Source: Candidatus Krumholzibacteriota bacterium
Lineage (GTDB): Bacteria > Krumholzibacteriota > Krumholzibacteriia > LZORAL124-64-63
Reading direction: 5' to 3'
Length of the DNA: 64,000 nucleotides
NCBI GenBank assembly: GCA_022711765.1
Contig: JAKLEB010000001.1
Location: 1,966,694 to 2,030,693, forward strand
In this document: in pieces, positions 26,654 to 36,099 of the stretch
Layout of the letters: each line of letters starts with the position of its first letter
Numbering within the stretch: position 1 is the stretch's first letter
Program-made: the position numbers and the translations under genes
Notes under the pieces: generated by a model
Seen by the model: the letters and a program-made list of their open reading frames with translations, nothing else
Databases searched by the model: none
Told to the model about the DNA's origin: nothing

Positions 26654-28807
26654 ATGTTCAAGGGGGACATCGCCCAGTTCGCGCCCGCCGACCTGCTCCT
26701 CTTCCTCTGCCACATGAACAAGGAAGGCGTGCTGACGGTCGGCAGCGGCGCCGAGGCGATCTCTCTCGGCTTCCGGCGCCATCTGCTCGTCGACGCGTAC
26801 TGCGAGGCGTCCGATCGGCTGATCCTCGAGTGCCTCGAACGCAGCGGCACCGCCACGACGGACGCGATGGCTTGCCTGCGCCAGGCCCGCGAGGAGACGG
26901 GGCTGCCGCTGCCGCGCATCCTCGAGGATGTCGACTGGCTCCCGGCGAGGGAGATCGGCGAGGCTGTCGCGGCGGGCGTCCGCGAGACGGTCTTCCGCCT
27001 CCTGCTGAAGGAGAGCGGCGACTTCCAGTTCACGGAGATCGCCGTCGACGCGAATCGCTTCTTCACTCCGGTCGACGGCCAGGCGCTCGTCATGGACCTC
27101 ACCGGGCAAGTCGACGAGTACCGCGAGCTGCTGCGTGGCATCGGCCTGCTCGACCGCCGGCCCGTGCGCGCCGCCGTCCCCGGCCCGGCGGAGGCCGCGG
27201 CGGCCGAAGCGTACGTGCTGGCCCTGGCCGGGTCGCCCGCGTCGGTGGAGGATCTGCTCGCCGCGGCGCCGTTCCCCCGCTACGACGCCGTGCGCGCGGT
27301 CGCGACGGCCGTCGACCGCGGCTGGCTCGAGCTTGCGTCCGCGGCCCCGGAGGTCGCGGCCCCGGCGGAAGTCCCGGTCGAGCCCGGCGCCTTCGCCCCG
27401 TACCGCCAGGCGCTGCGCCGTCTGCTCCAGGCGCCGGACCCCCAGTCGCGGGTCCGCGAGCTCCTCCAGTTCGCGCAGGCCCACTGCCTGGTGACGGTGC
27501 TGCTGGTCGTCCAGGGCGGTCGCTTGCGGCGCGCCACGGTGTACCATCGCGACCCTGCCGGCCGCCTTTCCGCGCGCGACCACCGCGAGCCGACGGTCGC
27601 GTTCGCCGACGACGCCGTGTTCCAGCACGCTCTCGAGCACGGATTGCCGTTCCTCGGCGCGGTCTTCGCGTCGCCGGTGCTCGCGGCCCTCGAGGTCGAC
27701 GAGTGCGGCACGGATTGCGCCCTGCTCTCCCTCGGTCCCCTGTGTGGGTGCGACCTGATGATCTACGCCGCCACCGCGGACCGCTCGCCGGCGACGGGCC
27801 CGCTGGCCTGCCTCGAGCTGCTCGCGTGGCAGCTGCGCGCGCCGCGGACCGAGGCGCCGGCCGCCGCCGTCGACGTGTCCGTCCAGGACGCGTTCCCGAG
27901 CGTGGGCGCCGACGCCGGCGGCGTCGCCGGGCCGGGTCGCCCGCAGACGGATGCGCGCCACGACACGCCGGTCCTGGATCGCATGCTGGCGTCGATCAAG
28001 GACCTGCCGCCCATGCCGCAGGTCGTGTCCCGGATCCTCGAGATGCTGGCCAACCCCGAGTGCAGGATGACCGAGCTCACGACCGCGCTGTCCCACGACC
28101 CGGCGCTGGTCGCCCGCTTGATCAAGGTCGGCAACTCGTCGCTCTACGGCGGCGGCAAGGAGATCGGCAGCCTCAACCAGGCCATCGTGCGCCTCGGCAT
28201 GCGGACCACGCGCAGCGTGGTCGTCGCCGCCTCCACGCGCTCGCTCTTCCCCACCGACAGCACGCGCGTGGGCTTGCTCGGCCGCGCCCTCTGGCAGCAT
28301 GCCGTCGAGACCGGCCTCGCCGCGCGGCGCGTCTCCGAGTTCGTCCGCCGCGCCGACCCCGACGAGGCGTTCGCCGGCGGCGTCCTCCACGATCTCGGCA
28401 AGCTGATCGTCCTCTTGAACCTGCCGGACGAATCCCGCGAGATCCAGCGGCGGCTGGACGCGGGCGCCGGGGACGCCCTGGCGGTCGAGCGCAGCGTGCT
28501 CGGCTTCGACCACACGCTGGTCGGTGAACGCCTGCTCGCCAGCTGGGGACTTCCCGGGGGGCTGCGCGCCTGCGCCCGCCATCATCACGACCCGGAGGCC
28601 GCCGAGGCCTCGCTGGACCTGGTCCGGGCCGTGGCCTGCGGCAACGCGCTCAGCCATGCCCTGGGTCGAGCCGGCGACCGGACAGCCGGCGCGGCGGATC
28701 CGGCCCTGCGCGCGGCGACCGACTCGCTCGGGCTGGACGAGGCGGCGAGGTCGGATCTGCTCGCGCTGCTCGCCCAGGACCTCGAGCAGAGCGACCTCCT
28801 CGACTGA
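26654..28807 (+). CDS. DUF4388 - HDOD domain signalling protein
   Basis: A 717-aa cytoplasmic protein. Residues 1-110 are a DUF4388/PATAN-like domain (F-K-G-D-I-A-Q-F-A-P-A-D-L-L-L-F), a domain linked to gliding, exopolysaccharide and two-component signalling. A middle part of about 250 residues is Ala-rich and unassigned. The C-terminal about 270 residues are HDOD: L-P-P-M-P-Q-V-V-S-R-I-L, then D-P-A-L-V-A-R-L-I-K-V-G-N-S-S-L-Y, and G-G-V-L-H-D-L-G-K-L. HDOD is an HD-related domain usually without phosphodiesterase activity, here still with an H-D pair. It is divergent from the NADH-oxidoreductase operon. Confidence 0.85.
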   Translation: MFKGDIAQFAPADLLLFLCHMNKEGVLTVGSGAEAISLGFRRHLLVDAYCEASDRLILECLERSGTATTDAMACLRQAREETGLPLPRILEDVDWLPAREIGEAVAAGVRETVFRLLLKESGDFQFTEIAVDANRFFTPVDGQALVMDLTGQVDEYRELLRGIGLLDRRPVRAAVPGPAEAAAAEAYVLALAGSPASVEDLLAAAPFPRYDAVRAVATAVDRGWLELASAAPEVAAPAEVPVEPGAFAPYRQALRRLLQAPDPQSRVRELLQFAQAHCLVTVLLVVQGGRLRRATVYHRDPAGRLSARDHREPTVAFADDAVFQHALEHGLPFLGAVFASPVLAALEVDECGTDCALLSLGPLCGCDLMIYAATADRSPATGPLACLELLAWQLRAPRTEAPAAAVDVSVQDAFPSVGADAGGVAGPGRPQTDARHDTPVLDRMLASIKDLPPMPQVVSRILEMLANPECRMTELTTALSHDPALVARLIKVGNSSLYGGGKEIGSLNQAIVRLGMRTTRSVVVAASTRSLFPTDSTRVGLLGRALWQHAVETGLAARRVSEFVRRADPDEAFAGGVLHDLGKLIVLLNLPDESREIQRRLDAGAGDALAVERSVLGFDHTLVGERLLASWGLPGGLRACARHHHDPEAAEASLDLVRAVACGNALSHALGRAGDRTAGAADPALRAATDSLGLDEAARSDLLALLAQDLEQSDLLD

Positions 28808-29126
28808 GGCGGCGCCCGAGCCGGGGAATCCGTCGTCTACGAGCTCGTGCCAGGACCCCCCGCCTGCCGGAGCCGGGGATCCGCCAGGTTAGATGAAGAT
28901 CAGAATCATTGTTTGCAAGCAGTTCACGGGCCGAGGCTGCGCGGTCGCGTGATCCAGCTCCGGGCCGGGTGGTCGCGGCCCTTGACACCCAAAAATTTAC
29001 CGGCGAAAATATGCGCCGCGCCCTCCTGGGCGGGGAGATGCCTCCGGCAGCAGGTCGCGCTGGAAGCACTCCGGTCCACGTCGGCAGGTACCATCCTGCC
29101 AGCTCGACTCAGGGAGCGAGCCAATC
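28808..29126 (+). other. Gene-free interval before the acidic-protein operon
   Basis: A 319-base gap. It holds the strong promoter at 28982-29010. I see no gene, RNA gene or convincing terminator for the upstream gene. Confidence 0.5.
28982..29010 (+). promoter_or_regulatory. Promoter of the acidic protein / agmatinase / histidine kinase operon
   Basis: TTGACA (a perfect -35) at 28982-28987, 17 bases, GAAAAT at 29005-29010, in an AT-rich patch unlike the surrounding sequence. The start site would lie near 29017, leaving a leader of about 110 bases. Confidence 0.6.
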
Positions 29127-29423
29127 ATGGCCAAGCGTCCGGTACACCACAAGAGCGATAGTGACGAGGAAAAGCCCCGCAACAAGCGGCGTTACGACCC
29201 CAGGGACAAGCGCGAACCGGAACCGGAATCGACGGTCGACCGCAGTGCGAACCGGACGCGCGGCCGGGGCGACGACTGGGACGACGACTGGCAGGGCACC
29301 GAACTCGCCGAGGTCGACGAGGAGCTGGACCTCGAGGAGACCGACGAGTGGGATGAGGTCGATCCTGAATCGGAAGACTGGGAAGAAGACGATCCCCTGG
29401 AATACGACGACGACGATCGATGA
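29127..29423 (+). CDS. Small, highly acidic low-complexity protein
   Basis: A 98-aa protein with a basic N-terminal third (M-A-K-R-P-V-H-H-K, K-R-R-Y-D-P-R-D-K-R) and an extremely acidic C-terminal half made of D, E and W (D-D-W-D-D-D-W, S-E-D-W-E-E-D-D-P-L-E-Y-D-D-D-D). It has no signal peptide or membrane segment and is probably disordered. Its stop overlaps the start of the agmatinase-family gene (ATGA), so the two are translationally coupled. An acidic tail of this kind may bind a basic protein, nucleic-acid-binding partner or polyamine; this is speculation. Confidence 0.65.
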   Translation: MAKRPVHHKSDSDEEKPRNKRRYDPRDKREPEPESTVDRSANRTRGRGDDWDDDWQGTELAEVDEELDLEETDEWDEVDPESEDWEEDDPLEYDDDDR

Positions 29424-30289
29424 CCCCACCGCTTCACGCGAATCCCGGCGCCTTCGGGATGCTGCCGGAGGCGCCTGATTACGCAGCCTCGCGGTTCGCG
29501 ATCCTGCCTCTCCCGTACGACGGCACGACCACGTGGCAGAACGGCGCGGCCCGCGGGCCGCAAGCCATCCTGGACGCGTCGCCGGCGCTCGAATACTACG
29601 ACATCGAGACCGGCACCGAGCCGTACCGCGAGGGTCTGATCACGATGGCGCCGGTCGAGCCGGCCGGCACCCCCGAAGCGACGATCGAACGGATTCGCGC
29701 CGCCGCAGCCGCCCTGCTGCGCGACGGCAAGACCGTCGTCGGCCTGGGCGGCGAGCATTCGGTCACGATCGGACTGGTCCAGGCTCACGCCGCGCATTTC
29801 CCCGGTCTCAGCGTCCTGCAGTTCGATGCCCACACGGACACCCGCGATAGCTATCTGGGATCGCGGTGCAACCACGCCTGCGCGATGGCTCGCGTCGCCG
29901 AGCTCTGCGACTACGTGCAGGTGGGCATCCGCAGCATGGACGTCGCCGAGACGGCGCGCCTGCGCCCCGGCCGGACCTTCTACGCCCACGACCATGACGA
30001 GGCGGCGATTCTGGCCGCGATCGAGCGCGAGCTGCGCGATCCGCTCTACGTCACGATCGACCTCGACGTGCTCGACCCCTCCGAGATGCCGGCCACGGGC
30101 ACTCCCGAACCCGGCGGCCTCCGCTACCGGCAACTCACCCGCCTTCTGGCCGAGGTCTGCCGGCGCCGCCGCGTCGTCGGCTTCGATGTGGTCGAGTTGA
30201 TGCCGATCGAGGGCTTTCGCGCCCCGGATTTCCTGGCCGCGCGCCTCGTCTACCAGCTCCTCGCGTTCCTGACGGCGGGAGGCCGGTGA
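29420..30289 (+). CDS. speB: Agmatinase / ureohydrolase family enzyme
   Basis: A 289-aa binuclear Mn2+ enzyme. All metal-binding motifs are present: G-G-E-H-S-V-T (near residue 112), F-D-A-H-T-D (about 135-140) and I-D-L-D-V-L-D-P (about 214-221), followed by the substrate loop G-T-P-E-P-G-G-L. The family hydrolyses agmatine, arginine, guanidinobutyrate or related compounds to urea; the G-x-P-E-P-G-G form favours agmatinase. Length is typical. It overlaps the acidic-protein gene upstream and the sensor kinase downstream, forming one operon with no other polyamine gene. Confidence 0.85.
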   Translation: MTPPLHANPGAFGMLPEAPDYAASRFAILPLPYDGTTTWQNGAARGPQAILDASPALEYYDIETGTEPYREGLITMAPVEPAGTPEATIERIRAAAAALLRDGKTVVGLGGEHSVTIGLVQAHAAHFPGLSVLQFDAHTDTRDSYLGSRCNHACAMARVAELCDYVQVGIRSMDVAETARLRPGRTFYAHDHDEAAILAAIERELRDPLYVTIDLDVLDPSEMPATGTPEPGGLRYRQLTRLLAEVCRRRRVVGFDVVELMPIEGFRAPDFLAARLVYQLLAFLTAGGR

Positions 30290-32685
30290 TGCCTACCCGC
30301 CGCCGCGCCCCGGGCTGGCGACCGGAAATGCGGTCCCGGCGCCTGCAGGCGTGTATTCCCCCCCTGTTCCTCTGCCTGGGCGCGCTGGCCATCCTCCTGC
30401 TCTGGCGCGAGGCGGACCAGGCCGAACAGCGGCGGCGGTTCATGGAGACCCGGATCACGGCAGCCCAGATCGGCCTACGCCTGGAAGCCTGGATCGACGC
30501 GCGCACGTCGCTGATCACGTTCCTGGCCGACAACCACTTCGCCGGATTGCCGGACGTCGCCACCGAGTTCCCCGCCGACGCGCGGCGACTGGTGAACCTG
30601 TATCCGGGCGTCCAGGCGCTCAACTTCATCGACCGCGACTGGGTCATCCGGATCGTCGTCCCCGAGACCAGCAACGCCCCCGCCCTCGGCCAGGACCTCC
30701 ACCGCCACCCGTCGCCGGGCGTGGTCGAGGCGCTCGCGCAGGCTGAGCTGACCGGCTCGATCGCCCGCACTCCCGTCGTCGACCTGTTGCAGGGTGGGCG
30801 CGGCGTCGCGACCTACGTGACCCTGCGCGGCACGGACCAGCAGCCGCTCGGCTTCCTCAATGCGGTCTTCCGCCTCGACACCCTCCTGGACATCTGCATC
30901 GCGGAGCCAGAACTGCGCGAGCGGTTCGATTTCTGCCTCATCGCCGAGAACGACATCGTGGCCATCAGCTACCCGGACTCGCTCGACCGCTCCTCGCTCG
31001 TCGACCCCGCGTCCTTCCCGGTACGGGTCGTCGACCGGCCCTGGCTCTTGACCGTCGCGCCGCGACCGGGGACAGCGTCGCTCGACCGCGACTGGGCCGG
31101 CCGGGTCCTCGCCGCGGCAGGGCTGATCCTGGTTGCGGGAACGGTCCTGCTGCTGCACGTCCTGCTGCGGCGGCAATGGGCTCTGCATGACAGCCGGGCC
31201 AAGTACCAGCTCCTCGTGGAGAACCAGAACGAACTGATCGTGAAGATCGACACGGCCGGACGGTTCCTCTACGCCAGCCCGAGCTACTGCGAGACCTTCG
31301 GCAAGACCGAGGCCGAATTGCTGGGCCGCGAGATCACGTCGCTCGCGGATCCGGACCACCCCGCCGCCGCGGCCGAGACCCTGCGGAGCATGATCCGGCC
31401 GCCCCACCGGGTCGAGATCGAGCAGCACGCCTGGACGCGCGACGGCTGGCGCTGGCTGGCCTGGTCGGGCGCCCCGGTCCTCGACCGCAACGGCGACGTG
31501 GAATCCGTCGTCGCCGTCGGCCGGGACGTGACGCGACACAAGGAGCTCGAGGAGCAGCTCAGGCAGTCGCAGAAGATGCAGGCCATCGGCCAGCTGGCCG
31601 GGGGCATCGCTCACGATTTCAACAACATCCTGCAGGTGATGAGGGGGCACCTCGAGCTGCTCTTCGACGAGCTGCGCCCGGAAGGCCAGGTCCGCCAGGA
31701 CCTCGAAGCGGTCCAGCGCAGCGCCGTACGCGCCACCGAGCTGACCAAGCAGGTGCTGGCGTTCAGTCGCCAGCAGATGCTGAACCCGGTGGTCGTCGAC
31801 CTCGACGAGGTCGTGGTCGAGATGCTCCCGCTTCTGCGCCGGTTGCTCCGCGAAGCGATCGATCTGGAGCACCGGCCGGCCGGGCGCCGGCTGCTGGTGA
31901 GGGCGGATCGCGGACAGCTCGAACAGGTCCTGATGAACCTCTGCGTGAACGCCCGCGACGCGATCGCCGACACCGGCGTGATCACCGTCTCGACGAGCGT
32001 GCGTCAACTGGGCCCCGCGGATTGCCGCGACCACCTCGGCCTCCAGCCGGGGTCGTACGTGAGTCTCGAGGTCGCCGACACGGGTCGCGGGATCCCGGCT
32101 CACCTGCACGAGCGGATCTACGAACCGTTCTTCACGACCAAGGCCGTGGGCACCGGCACCGGTCTCGGGCTCGCCACGGTGTACGGCATCGTCCGCCAGC
32201 ACGGCGGCCTCGTGGAGCTGGCCAGCGAACCGGGCCATGGCGCGCGGTTCACGATCCTGCTGCCGGAGGCCACCGGCGAACCGACGGCCGCGATCGGCGG
32301 CACGGAGCCCCTGGCTCCCGGCGGACCGGAGACGATCCTGGTGGCGGAGGACGATGCGACCGTTCGCGACCTCGCGGTCCGCGTGCTCGAGCAGGCCGGA
32401 TACCGGGTCCTGACCGCGAGCGACGGCCAGGAGGCGATCGATCGGCACGCCGCGGCGCAACCGGCGGTCGACCTCACCCTGCTGGACATCGTGATGCCGC
32501 ACGTGGGCGGCCGCGAGGCGGCGACGCGGATCCGTGAACGGGATCCGCACGCCCGCCTGTTGTTCGTGTCCGGATATGCGGCCCAGGAGTCGTATCCCGC
32601 GCCCGACGCCGATCACCTGATGAAGCCCTACGACGCCGGCGCCCTGCTGAGTCGAGTGCGCGAGATGCTGGATCGCGTGCGGTGA
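30289..32685 (+). CDS. Hybrid sensor histidine kinase (CHASE-like sensor, PAS, HisKA, HATPase, receiver)
   Basis: A 798-aa membrane sensor. TM1 at about 20-40 and TM2 at about 275-300 bracket a periplasmic domain of about 230 residues, CHASE-like by position. A PAS domain follows (about 310-425), then HisKA with the H-box G-G-I-A-H-D-F-N-N (His442), HATPase with N-L-C-V-N-A-R-D-A-I, D-T-G-R-G-I-P and G-T-G-T-G-L-G-L, and a C-terminal receiver with L-L-D-I-V-M-P (Asp733) and a K-P near the end. The ATG at 30289 overlaps the previous stop (TGATG) and has GGAGG at good spacing; GTG 30286 is an alternative. No separate response regulator is adjacent. Confidence 0.9.
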   Translation: MPTRRRAPGWRPEMRSRRLQACIPPLFLCLGALAILLLWREADQAEQRRRFMETRITAAQIGLRLEAWIDARTSLITFLADNHFAGLPDVATEFPADARRLVNLYPGVQALNFIDRDWVIRIVVPETSNAPALGQDLHRHPSPGVVEALAQAELTGSIARTPVVDLLQGGRGVATYVTLRGTDQQPLGFLNAVFRLDTLLDICIAEPELRERFDFCLIAENDIVAISYPDSLDRSSLVDPASFPVRVVDRPWLLTVAPRPGTASLDRDWAGRVLAAAGLILVAGTVLLLHVLLRRQWALHDSRAKYQLLVENQNELIVKIDTAGRFLYASPSYCETFGKTEAELLGREITSLADPDHPAAAAETLRSMIRPPHRVEIEQHAWTRDGWRWLAWSGAPVLDRNGDVESVVAVGRDVTRHKELEEQLRQSQKMQAIGQLAGGIAHDFNNILQVMRGHLELLFDELRPEGQVRQDLEAVQRSAVRATELTKQVLAFSRQQMLNPVVVDLDEVVVEMLPLLRRLLREAIDLEHRPAGRRLLVRADRGQLEQVLMNLCVNARDAIADTGVITVSTSVRQLGPADCRDHLGLQPGSYVSLEVADTGRGIPAHLHERIYEPFFTTKAVGTGTGLGLATVYGIVRQHGGLVELASEPGHGARFTILLPEATGEPTAAIGGTEPLAPGGPETILVAEDDATVRDLAVRVLEQAGYRVLTASDGQEAIDRHAAAQPAVDLTLLDIVMPHVGGREAATRIRERDPHARLLFVSGYAAQESYPAPDADHLMKPYDAGALLSRVREMLDRVR

Positions 32686-32691
32686 CTCCGT

Positions 32692-35193
32692 TCAGCGCCC
32701 GCGAGAGCCCGGCCTGCCGGGGAAGTCCCAGTCCACGACGTGAGTTCCCGTCTGCTTCTGGCCCGCCGCATCCGTGCAGGTGATCGTGATCACGTTGACG
32801 CCGCGGAAGAGTTCCACGTCGCGGATCAGCCACTCGACGCCTGCCTCGCCCGCGCCCTTGCCGCCGAGGCTGTTCGTCCACTCGACCTTCACGGGCACGA
32901 ATCCGCCGGCCACGGTGCCGGTGATCTCCAGGTAGTGCGGCGGCGCGAAGGAGGGCGGTTCCGACCCGGTCCCGAGCACGCGGTACTGCCCCCCCGGCGC
33001 GGGCAGGCCGTAGGCAGTGCCGTAGACCCGGGTCTCGACGACCTCGATCCCGGACTCGTCGGAACGCACCAGCGGCACCTCGATGGCCTGCCAGAAAGAA
33101 CGCTGGCCAGCCTCGTCGCGCGCCCGGACCCGCACCCAGACGCTGCCGGTTCGCGGCGGAAGCCCGGTGTCCCACGTCTCGCCCAGCTCGACCTCGCGAT
33201 CGGCGGTCACGGCGGGCGGGCTCCAATCATCGTCCTCGGCAGCCCGGCAACTGCGTTCCCAGGTCACCGGTTCGCTGGCAACCGCGATCAGCGCGACGCG
33301 GACCGCGTTGTTGAATCCGGCGGAGTCCCACGCGGTCACGAAGAACGCCTCGAGCTCGGGTGGGCCCCAATGAGGAGACTGCCGCGCCGTCTCGCCGCCG
33401 ACCGTCACGCGGTACTCGAAGCGGTCGCCGCGGTCGCAACGGAAGCCCGTCGTGTCGGCGATCACGACCTCGACGTCGCCGTGCTCGAAGGGGCGGCTCC
33501 AGACGAGCCCCCCGTCGAACCGCAGGCCACGCGAGAACGGCTGCAGGGCGCGGCCCAGGCCGTGCAGGTCGAGGTAGCCGTCCGCCATCGGTGTCCGCCA
33601 GGAACGGTCCGACTCGGCGTGGCGGTTCGACCACACCGGGTACAGGTGATCGACCAGCAACGCGTAGACCTCGTTGTAGACCGGGTCCTGCATCTCGTCG
33701 TTGCAGGTGCCCCGCCCCTCGGGGGTCACGAACGGTCCCCCGGCGGAATCGCGCATCGCGGCGGCGAGGTTGGGAAAATCCGAGGTGAAGTCCGGCGGCG
33801 AGGGGATCAGGATGCCGTCGATCAGGGAGTAGCTGGGGAACTCGGTCCGTACGTAGTCCGGGTCGAGACCGTTGTGGTACGGCAACGCCCCGAGACCCGT
33901 CCCGCAGCCACGGGGACATTGCAGGTCCTCGACGAAGATGTGGTCGAGCAGCCCCGCCATCTCCGCATCGCAGCGCGCCGACACGCTGTTGCCGCCGATC
34001 AAGAAGTGGCGACCCACCGCCGGGTCCTGAGCCGAGGCGTAGAGACGCCGGCGCAGGCCGCGCACGAAATCGAGCCGCGACGAGCGGCTGCCCGCCTGGT
34101 CGTCGAAGTCCTCGATCATGGGCACGCCGTCGAGGTCGCGATCGAGCAGCTCGGGCGAGAACCGCACCTCCCCTTGGTAGTAGATCGGGTACTCCGACGC
34201 ATACTCCCAGACGTCGAACATGAGTCCGACGTTCGCGACCCGGTTCTCGAAGTGGTTCCATTCGTTGACCACGTACCAGGCGAGGGTGTCGCGCGCGGAT
34301 TCATGCAGGAGGTTGAGCAGGCGGCTGCCGACCTCGATGTTCGGATGCAGGACCACCGCCAGCGATCCGTCCACGAGATGGGCGAGGACGTTCGTGTCCG
34401 GGCTCGCCGCGGCCTGGGCGTCGCGGTAGATCCGGTCGATCAGCTCGTAGCAGCGATAGGCAAACGGGATTTCCGGGTTGTTCCACAGGGCGACGCCGCC
34501 TTCGAAGGCGACGACGGCGACGTTGCGCGACCCGGGCACCGCGCGGAGATCCCGCACCCAGTGCCGGTACTGGGGACCCTCGGACGTGTCGCCGCTGAGC
34601 AGGTGTTGGGACGAGCAGATGATGACGTCGGCCTGAGCCCACTCTTCGATCGTCGCCGAATTCGGCAGAGCGCCGCCGACCTGCGCGGCCGTGAAGCCGT
34701 AGCCGTCGCCGGCCGGGCTGGGAATCGGTCCGAGCGGCATCTCGATCGTCTCGTTCAGGACCGTCTGGGGCAACGAGCGGTTCCCCGACGCGTCGACCGC
34801 CTCGACGAAGACCCGGAGCGTGTCGGAGTGGTAGCAGCGCGGGCCCACGAGCAGCTCGAGATCCGTCACCGACAACGCCGGCGCGAGGGAGCTGGCGGAA
34901 TGGGCGCCGACCGCCGCCGTCTTGTAGAGCCAGTGCGCGTCGGGCTCGGGGGCGAAGAGAGGATACGAGCTGGCGTACTCGCAGGTCACGACGAACGTCG
35001 CGAGTTCGTCGGCAGCGGCGTCGACCAGGATCGTGAGCGGTTCGCCGTTGGTGGTCGCCGCGACGCTGGCCGAGGCCTGGGTCACCAGCGGCGCGGTGAC
35101 GTCCTGGGCGGGCGCCGCCGCGAAGTGCCCGGTCAGGGCGAGCGTCGCGAGCAGCGGCGTCGCGACCGAACGGATGGAATGCTGAGCGCGCAT
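32692..35193 (-). CDS. Large secreted protein of unknown function
   Basis: An 833-aa exported protein with a signal peptide in the first 30 residues (A-A-P-A-Q-D). A beta-rich domain with V-D-A-S-G-N-R-S-L-P (Ig/fibronectin-like) spans about 30-150. The centre (about 160-520) has alternating hydrophobic strands and conserved-looking charged segments (V-V-A-F-E-G-G-V-A-L-W-N-N, W-Y-V-V-N-E-W-N-H-F-E-N, M-I-E-D-F-D-D, F-L-I-G-G-N-S, I-F-V-E-D-L) suggesting a TIM-barrel, perhaps glycosidase-like. Two more beta domains follow, the last ending W-D-F-P-G-R-P. There is no FlgD-Ig tail. It converges on the histidine-kinase gene with six bases between stops. Function not assigned. Confidence 0.7.
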   Translation of the reverse strand: MRAQHSIRSVATPLLATLALTGHFAAAPAQDVTAPLVTQASASVAATTNGEPLTILVDAAADELATFVVTCEYASSYPLFAPEPDAHWLYKTAAVGAHSASSLAPALSVTDLELLVGPRCYHSDTLRVFVEAVDASGNRSLPQTVLNETIEMPLGPIPSPAGDGYGFTAAQVGGALPNSATIEEWAQADVIICSSQHLLSGDTSEGPQYRHWVRDLRAVPGSRNVAVVAFEGGVALWNNPEIPFAYRCYELIDRIYRDAQAAASPDTNVLAHLVDGSLAVVLHPNIEVGSRLLNLLHESARDTLAWYVVNEWNHFENRVANVGLMFDVWEYASEYPIYYQGEVRFSPELLDRDLDGVPMIEDFDDQAGSRSSRLDFVRGLRRRLYASAQDPAVGRHFLIGGNSVSARCDAEMAGLLDHIFVEDLQCPRGCGTGLGALPYHNGLDPDYVRTEFPSYSLIDGILIPSPPDFTSDFPNLAAAMRDSAGGPFVTPEGRGTCNDEMQDPVYNEVYALLVDHLYPVWSNRHAESDRSWRTPMADGYLDLHGLGRALQPFSRGLRFDGGLVWSRPFEHGDVEVVIADTTGFRCDRGDRFEYRVTVGGETARQSPHWGPPELEAFFVTAWDSAGFNNAVRVALIAVASEPVTWERSCRAAEDDDWSPPAVTADREVELGETWDTGLPPRTGSVWVRVRARDEAGQRSFWQAIEVPLVRSDESGIEVVETRVYGTAYGLPAPGGQYRVLGTGSEPPSFAPPHYLEITGTVAGGFVPVKVEWTNSLGGKGAGEAGVEWLIRDVELFRGVNVITITCTDAAGQKQTGTHVVDWDFPGRPGSRGR

Positions 35194-35241
35194 GGCATCC
35201 CTGGGGCGTGGGTGAGAACGCGGGAGCGATCGGATCGCCGG

Positions 35242-35250
35242 AGTCTATCA
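35242..35250 (-). promoter_or_regulatory. Extended -10 promoter for the 833-aa secreted protein gene
   Basis: Minus-strand TGATAGACT (TG at 35250-35249, hexamer 35247-35242), about 49 bases before the ATG. Confidence 0.4.
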
Positions 35251-35349
35251 AGATCCGTGCCGTCGCGAGTTGAACGGTCGCGCGGCCCGGCGCCGTCCCC
35301 AGGATACCGCCGCGGCGGGAGCGTGGCGAGCGGACGTCGGCCGGGACCG

Positions 35350-35379
35350 TTGAACGGGCGATATCAGATGTGGTACGAT
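35350..35379 (+). promoter_or_regulatory. Promoter of the small secreted protein pair
   Basis: TTGAAC (35350-35355), 18 bases, TACGAT (35374-35379), the latter extended by TGG (35371-35373). Start site near 35386, leader of about 90 bases. This is the clearest complete sigma-70-type promoter in the window. Confidence 0.6.
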
Positions 35380-35475
35380 GGTGGGCGGCCGCCGGCGGAA
35401 CGGAGGCGGGCTGCCAGTCGGCTCCGGTCGGAGACGACCTCGCCGTCGCGCCGCGGTGTCCGTCAGGGGGATCTC

Positions 35476-36099
35476 ATGAAACCACGGCAGACGATCCTGG
35501 TGCTCGCGCTCGCCGGCCTGGCCACCGTGGCCGCGGGCAATCCGCTGCCCGGGTGCGGCTGGGAGGACTGCCCCGAAACCGTTCTCGGTCTCGCCGGACC
35601 GGGCATGGAACCCATCATCGCATCCCTCGCCATGGCGCCGGACCCGGTCCTCGAGGGCATCCGCTCCCTGCGGCTCGTGCACAATGCCCCGGGCTGGGCG
35701 CCCCGCGCCTACCTGGCTTACGTCGACGGCGTCGGCAACGGTGACCGGATCATGGTCGAGATCGCGCGCTACGCCGCGGCGCCGGGCATCGCGCCGTGCC
35801 GGATCCGCGGGCGCTACAACGACTCGCTTCCGGACCTCGACGTGAACGACGGCGACGCGGGCGGTCCGGACGATCCGGGAGGCTTGGGCTGGCAGTGGGT
35901 CTCGTACACCTGGGAGATGGCCGGGGGCCACTCCGGCCTCGTCATCGACGTCGAGATGACCGGCGAGGCCGGCGACACGGTCTGGCTGGACATGATGATC
36001 GTCGTGCCACCTGGCGATTGCACGCTCGCGATCCCGTGCTACACGGTCGTGCCCGCCCAGGGGCGCACCTACAGCGCGGTCAAGGACCTGTTCCGGTGA
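35476..36099 (+). CDS. Small secreted protein with C-terminal T[WY]..VK.L[YF] motif
   Basis: A 207-aa exported protein with a signal peptide (L-V-L-A-L-A-G-L-A-T-V-A-A-G). GGGGGATCTC precedes the ATG. The mature domain is acidic and has two pairs of nearby Cys (G-C-G-W-E-D-C and, near the end, G-D-C-T-L-A-I-P-C). The tail R-T-Y-S-A-V-K-D-L-F-R matches those of the secreted proteins at 14102-14512 and 19545-20123, with Y replacing W. No known domain recognised. The next gene starts inside its stop codon (GTGA). Confidence 0.75.
   Translation: MKPRQTILVLALAGLATVAAGNPLPGCGWEDCPETVLGLAGPGMEPIIASLAMAPDPVLEGIRSLRLVHNAPGWAPRAYLAYVDGVGNGDRIMVEIARYAAAPGIAPCRIRGRYNDSLPDLDVNDGDAGGPDDPGGLGWQWVSYTWEMAGGHSGLVIDVEMTGEAGDTVWLDMMIVVPPGDCTLAIPCYTVVPAQGRTYSAVKDLFR

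Noticed and set aside
32692..35193. Naming the 833-aa secreted protein a glycoside hydrolase
   Set aside because: Barrel-like segments are suggestive only; I cannot identify catalytic acid residues or a known family signature.
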